A DNA stretch of 9,236 nt, taken from contig PKWD01000134.1 in the NCBI GenBank assembly GCA_003131945.1, forward strand, positions 1-9,236, given 5' to 3'. Below are positions 6,450-9,236 of this stretch, piece by piece. The notes beneath the pieces are model-generated. The model had not been told where the DNA came from. It saw only the letters and a program-made list of their open reading frames with translations, and searched no databases. The DNA is from Acidimicrobiaceae bacterium (GTDB lineage: Bacteria > Actinomycetota > Acidimicrobiia > Acidimicrobiales > UBA8190). Position 1 is the stretch's first letter, and every line of letters begins with the position of its first letter. Position numbers and translations under genes: made by a program.

Positions 6450-6489
6450 GATTGGATCCCCGATGGGATCCTCGATCGGATCCCCTAAA
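6442..6489. repeat. Four 12-bp direct repeats beginning GGATCC (iteron-like)
   Basis: GGATCC occurs at 6442, 6454, 6466 and 6478, exactly 12 bp apart. The units are GGATCCCCGATT, GGATCCCCGATG, GGATCCTCGATC and GGATCCCCTAAA. Two more GGATCC lie at 6381 and 6427, giving six in about 100 bp. The coupling-ATPase stop codon (6485-6487) falls in the last unit. Short, regularly spaced direct repeats next to a replication/relaxation gene recall plasmid iterons or binding sites near transfer origins, but the units are shorter than classic 17-22 bp iterons. Function is inference; the repeat is directly seen. Confidence 0.8.
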
Positions 6490-8920
6490 CGGACGGGGGC
6501 GGCGTCTCCGGCAAGCGGCGGCCGGCCAGGGACGCGCCCTGCGTTTCCCCCGCCGCCCGGCCATGGCGCATTCGGGCCGCCTGGCGCACGACCTCGCCGC
6601 GACGAGAGTCAGCGGGGACGGCCGGACGGGTGCGCAAGGTGAAGGCGGGGGTCTCCTCGCCGTCGACGACGAGGCGGGCGGCCGCCTGGTAAGCGCCCAG
6701 GTGCGACAGATCGTGTTGGGACACTTCGGGGCCAACGTGGCGCTCGAGGATCCGGGCGTCCTCCGGGCTCATGGAGAACAACACCTTGGTGCGGGCGTTG
6801 GCGCTCACGGCGTCGCGCAGGTCTCGGGGCAACTGTCCCAGGTGCTGGTGGGCCAGCACCATCGACAGGCGATAGCCGCGGGCCTCGGCCAGCATCTCGT
6901 CGAAGCTGCGGGGCAGGTTCAAGAAGTTCTGGCACTCGTCGACGTAGAGGGCGGCGTCGACCCGGGCGCTCTGGCCCATCCGGGCCCGATGGGTGGCCGC
7001 CTGCCACACCTTGGCCACCACGAAGGAGCCGAGCAGGCGGGCCGTCTCGTCGCCCAGTACCCCCTTGGGGACGCGCACCAGGCAAACCCCACCGTCCAAG
7101 ACGTCGGCCATCTCGAAGCTCGACTCCGGTCGTCCCACTACCTGGCGCACGAAGTCCCGCAGCAGAAACGCTCGGAGCTTGTTCATCAGGGGACCGATCA
7201 CCTGGGCCTGCTGGGCCTCGCTCATGGCCTCGTACCAACTCCAGAAACCGCCCAGGCCCACGGCGTCGTCGGCCACGGCTGCCACCCGTGGTTTGCGATA
7301 GGCAGGATCGGCCAACAACCGCGGCACGTCGGCCAGGCTGGTGCCCACCCCCGAGGTGGCGGCGAAGCGCAGCAGGGTGAGGCAAGCCGAGCGCAGGACA
7401 TCGTCGGTACGTGGCCCCCAGTAGGCCTCGAAGATGGAGCGGAAGATACCGACCAGATTGTCGACGACAAGGTCGGGATCGGGCCCGGCCAAGACGTTCA
7501 GCACGGGGGCGAAGGCCGCCTCTTCGGGGTCGATGAGCACGGTGCGGTCCTCGGCTCCGCTCGGCAGCCGGTCGAGGATGTCGACGATGAGGTCGCCTTT
7601 GGGATCGATGACGACCACGCCGCGACCCTCGGCCACGTCGCCCATGATCAGGTTGGTGAGCAGCGTCGACTTGCCCGACCCCGTGGCCCCCATGACATGG
7701 AGGTGGTAGCGGGCGTCGGGGACACCGATCGCCACTGGGCGACGCGACCCCGCCTCGGCGTCGCCCAGGACCTTTCCCGTCGACCCCACAGCCGGCGGCG
7801 GGGCCACGGCCTTGGCCCCCGCCCGGGTCAGTCCCGGCACCACCGTGTCGGTGGGCAGGTGAGCCACGGCAGCGAGCTCGGCCACCGACATAAGGTCGCC
7901 GCGCCCCAGGCGTCGTTGGGCCAGAGCCTCGACGGGGTGCCGCAGCCGGCGCCGGTCGAAGCGGTTGCGTCCGGCGTAGGCGGCGAAGGCAGAGGCCACG
8001 GCATGGGCCCGACCCCGCAGGCGGGCGCCGGCCACATCGTCAGTGGAGGCGGTGGCCACGCCGTAGCGGACAACGACGGCCCAGCACGGCTGGGCCTCCT
8101 TTTCCAAGATGTCGGCCACGTCCCCAGAACGGCTGGGGTCGCCCGATGACGCGGTGTGCGTCGGTCCCGGGGTGACCAAGTCGACCAGCCGACCGAGGCG
8201 TGTGGCCGGCCGGCCCGAACGCCGGGCCGACGCCGCACGGTGCAGACGACCAAGGCGTCGACCGGTGACCGGACGGGCGAGGACCTGAATACAGGCCGAC
8301 TCCTCGTCGGACAGGTCGGCCAGCGCCCCCAACAGCGAGCGCAACGGGTCGACGCGGTGATCGGTACGCAGTGGGTAGTGGTCACCGAAAGCCAGACGCA
8401 GTTCCCCGCCCGTAGCCAGTCCCCCGTCTCCCAGGGGCCGCACCGCCGGCCCGGTGTCGGTGCGGGCCCCAGGCCAGGCCGCCTCTACGGCCCGTTCCAC
8501 CAGGCCCTGCGGGATCGTTCCCGGCACCCACAGCGAGACGGTGAGGCCTGCCGTCCCGGCCGTCAGCTCGAAGCCGAGATGGGGCTGGCCGCCGAAGGCT
8601 CGCCGCCAGGCCGGGCGCATCAGGGCCACCAGGTTGGTCCACAGGGTTTCGGCCCCCTGGGCGTCCACATCGGGGGGAGCCAGCACCCGCACCAGGCGGG
8701 CTCCGGCCGCCAGTGCGGCGGCCTGCCGGCGCCGAGCGACGACCACCACACCCAGGCCCAATAGGGCCACAGCGGCGGCCACGGGGCCGACACGGAGGCT
8801 CACGACGGCCAGGTCATGGGCCAGGCGGACGAGGGCCGCATGGGTCCCCGGCCCCGGATGGGTGAGCCAACGGGCCACCGGCCCACTGGGTGGCGACGGA
8901 GTGGCTATCGGTGGCGGCAA
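6485..8920 (-). CDS. Type IV coupling ATPase, VirD4/TraD-like, with TraM-recognition-type C-terminal part
   Basis: The 811-residue protein has a hydrophobic membrane segment at about 44-62, an accessory region (80-380) and a RecA-like motor. Walker A is GATGSGKST (411-419), VVVIDPKGDLIVDIL follows at 435-449, Walker B is AALYVDE with D661/E662, and AHQHLGQL (690-697) is the sensor segment. The AEARGYRLSMVLAHQ region is typical of the TraD/TraG family. Such proteins sit at the inner face of the membrane, recognise the DNA-relaxase complex and pump it into the T4SS channel using ATP. The gene lies 31 bp downstream of the VirB4-like gene and ahead of the replication-relaxation gene, as expected for a transfer operon. 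The longest frame starts with TTG at 8918-8920 without a clear ribosome site; a GTG at 8876-8878 (residue 15) is an alternative that keeps the membrane helix. Family is certain, start uncertain. Confidence 0.9.
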   Translation of the reverse strand: MPPPIATPSPPSGPVARWLTHPGPGTHAALVRLAHDLAVVSLRVGPVAAAVALLGLGVVVVARRRQAAALAAGARLVRVLAPPDVDAQGAETLWTNLVALMRPAWRRAFGGQPHLGFELTAGTAGLTVSLWVPGTIPQGLVERAVEAAWPGARTDTGPAVRPLGDGGLATGGELRLAFGDHYPLRTDHRVDPLRSLLGALADLSDEESACIQVLARPVTGRRLGRLHRAASARRSGRPATRLGRLVDLVTPGPTHTASSGDPSRSGDVADILEKEAQPCWAVVVRYGVATASTDDVAGARLRGRAHAVASAFAAYAGRNRFDRRRLRHPVEALAQRRLGRGDLMSVAELAAVAHLPTDTVVPGLTRAGAKAVAPPPAVGSTGKVLGDAEAGSRRPVAIGVPDARYHLHVMGATGSGKSTLLTNLIMGDVAEGRGVVVIDPKGDLIVDILDRLPSGAEDRTVLIDPEEAAFAPVLNVLAGPDPDLVVDNLVGIFRSIFEAYWGPRTDDVLRSACLTLLRFAATSGVGTSLADVPRLLADPAYRKPRVAAVADDAVGLGGFWSWYEAMSEAQQAQVIGPLMNKLRAFLLRDFVRQVVGRPESSFEMADVLDGGVCLVRVPKGVLGDETARLLGSFVVAKVWQAATHRARMGQSARVDAALYVDECQNFLNLPRSFDEMLAEARGYRLSMVLAHQHLGQLPRDLRDAVSANARTKVLFSMSPEDARILERHVGPEVSQHDLSHLGAYQAAARLVVDGEETPAFTLRTRPAVPADSRRGEVVRQAARMRHGRAAGETQGASLAGRRLPETPPPSV

Positions 8921-8951
8921 GGAGTGGGGCTTTCTGTAGGAGGGTGGGGGT

Positions 8952-9236
8952 TCAAAGGTCGGGTTCGTCGGCCACCAGTTCGGCCGGATCGGAGGTCACG
9001 AGGGCGTGCTCGGCCGGGCTGGCCAGGCAGGTGAAGGCGACCCGGTCGGCCCCGGAAGCCAGGAGGCCTTCGCCGCGCCGGGCCCCGAGCAGGTAGGCGC
9101 GCTCGCCGTCGGATAGCCGGAAGGCCTCACCCAGGGCGTCAATGGTCTGTGGTGCTTGGCGCAGAAGGATTTGGGTGGCGGCGTTGGCCACCACGGCTTG
9201 GCCGAGCGGGCTGCCCAAGAGGTCGCCCGCGTCCTG
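8952..9236 (-). CDS. VirB4/TraC-type T4SS ATPase, C-terminal end (cut by right edge)
   Basis: The minus-strand frame is open from the right edge to the TGA at 8952-8954, giving 94 residues that begin QDAGDLLGSPLGQAVVANAA and continue TQILLRQAPQTIDALGEAF, RLSDGERAYLLGARRGEGLL and ASPAEHALV. This is the recognisable tail of VirB4-like conjugation ATPases: the QD..dlL..p.G.a...Na..qilLrQ helix, then the L(S/T)..E..fLl...rGegLl.....R strand-turn segment that follows the RecA core. The Walker motifs must lie beyond the window. VirB4 proteins power assembly and substrate transfer of type IV secretion channels at the inner face of the membrane. The gene is the first of the visible minus-strand transfer genes, 31 bp ahead of the coupling ATPase. 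The TTG at 9216-9218 is an internal Leu codon, not a start, because the homology continues upstream of it. Confidence 0.85.
   Translation of the reverse strand, partial: QDAGDLLGSPLGQAVVANAATQILLRQAPQTIDALGEAFRLSDGERAYLLGARRGEGLLASGADRVAFTCLASPAEHALVTSDPAELVADEPDL

Noticed and set aside
6442..6489. CRISPR array
   Set aside because: Units are 12 bp and contiguous, with no unique spacers of CRISPR length and no cas genes in the window.
6338..8149. Long open plus-strand frame opposite the coupling-ATPase and replication-relaxation genes
   Set aside because: It is antisense to clear Walker-motif and winged-helix genes, its translation is low-complexity Gly/His/Gln-rich without any domain, and such frames are usual opposite GC-rich genes.
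9216..9218. TTG as start of a small 88-residue protein at the right edge
   Set aside because: VirB4-like sequence continues in frame upstream of it to the window edge, so it is an internal codon.

Overview
The window reads as a piece of an integrated or plasmid-borne conjugative element from a high-GC Gram-positive bacterium, most likely an actinobacterium. The reasons are the high GC with GTG/TTG starts, a transcriptional regulator ending in a BTAD domain, and a conjugation module of the actinobacterial type (VirB4-like ATPase, VirD4/TraD-like coupling ATPase, replication-relaxation protein, small lytic transglycosylase). I cannot assign a genus.

Layout. The left edge (1-365, + strand) is the C-terminal BTAD domain of a truncated regulator. 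It converges on a minus-strand gene (448-1752) for an unusual regulator that looks like two TetR-type units in one chain. A divergent 208-bp spacer (1753-1960) follows, containing a perfect 24-bp palindrome (1791-1814) that is a strong operator candidate. Rightward from it run two overlapping plus-strand genes. The first (1961-3748) encodes a five-pass membrane protein of DUF4407-like architecture with large extracytoplasmic parts. The second (3727-4884) encodes a secreted six-cysteine protein with a Ser/Gly repeat linker and a small C-terminal cysteine module.

From 4955 to the right edge everything is on the minus strand and visibly richer in G+C. In transcription order it holds the C-terminus of a VirB4-type ATPase (cut by the edge), the coupling ATPase (6485-8920), a 130-bp gap, the replication-relaxation protein (5494-6354) and the membrane-anchored lytic transglycosylase (4955-5497, overlapping its neighbour by 4 bp). 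The 130-bp gap contains a 9-bp-stem hairpin and four 12-bp GGATCC-starting direct repeats.

How the parts may work together (inference). The right half drives conjugative DNA transfer: ATP-dependent secretion, DNA coupling, DNA processing and local cell-wall opening. The left half looks like a regulated cargo or accessory unit. The tandem TetR protein probably represses itself, and possibly the membrane/secreted gene pair, through the palindrome. That pair has no function I can name and is the best candidate here for an undescribed cell-surface system. No tRNA, rRNA, CRISPR array, transposase or integrase is visible, and no gene-free stretch exceeds 300 bases.
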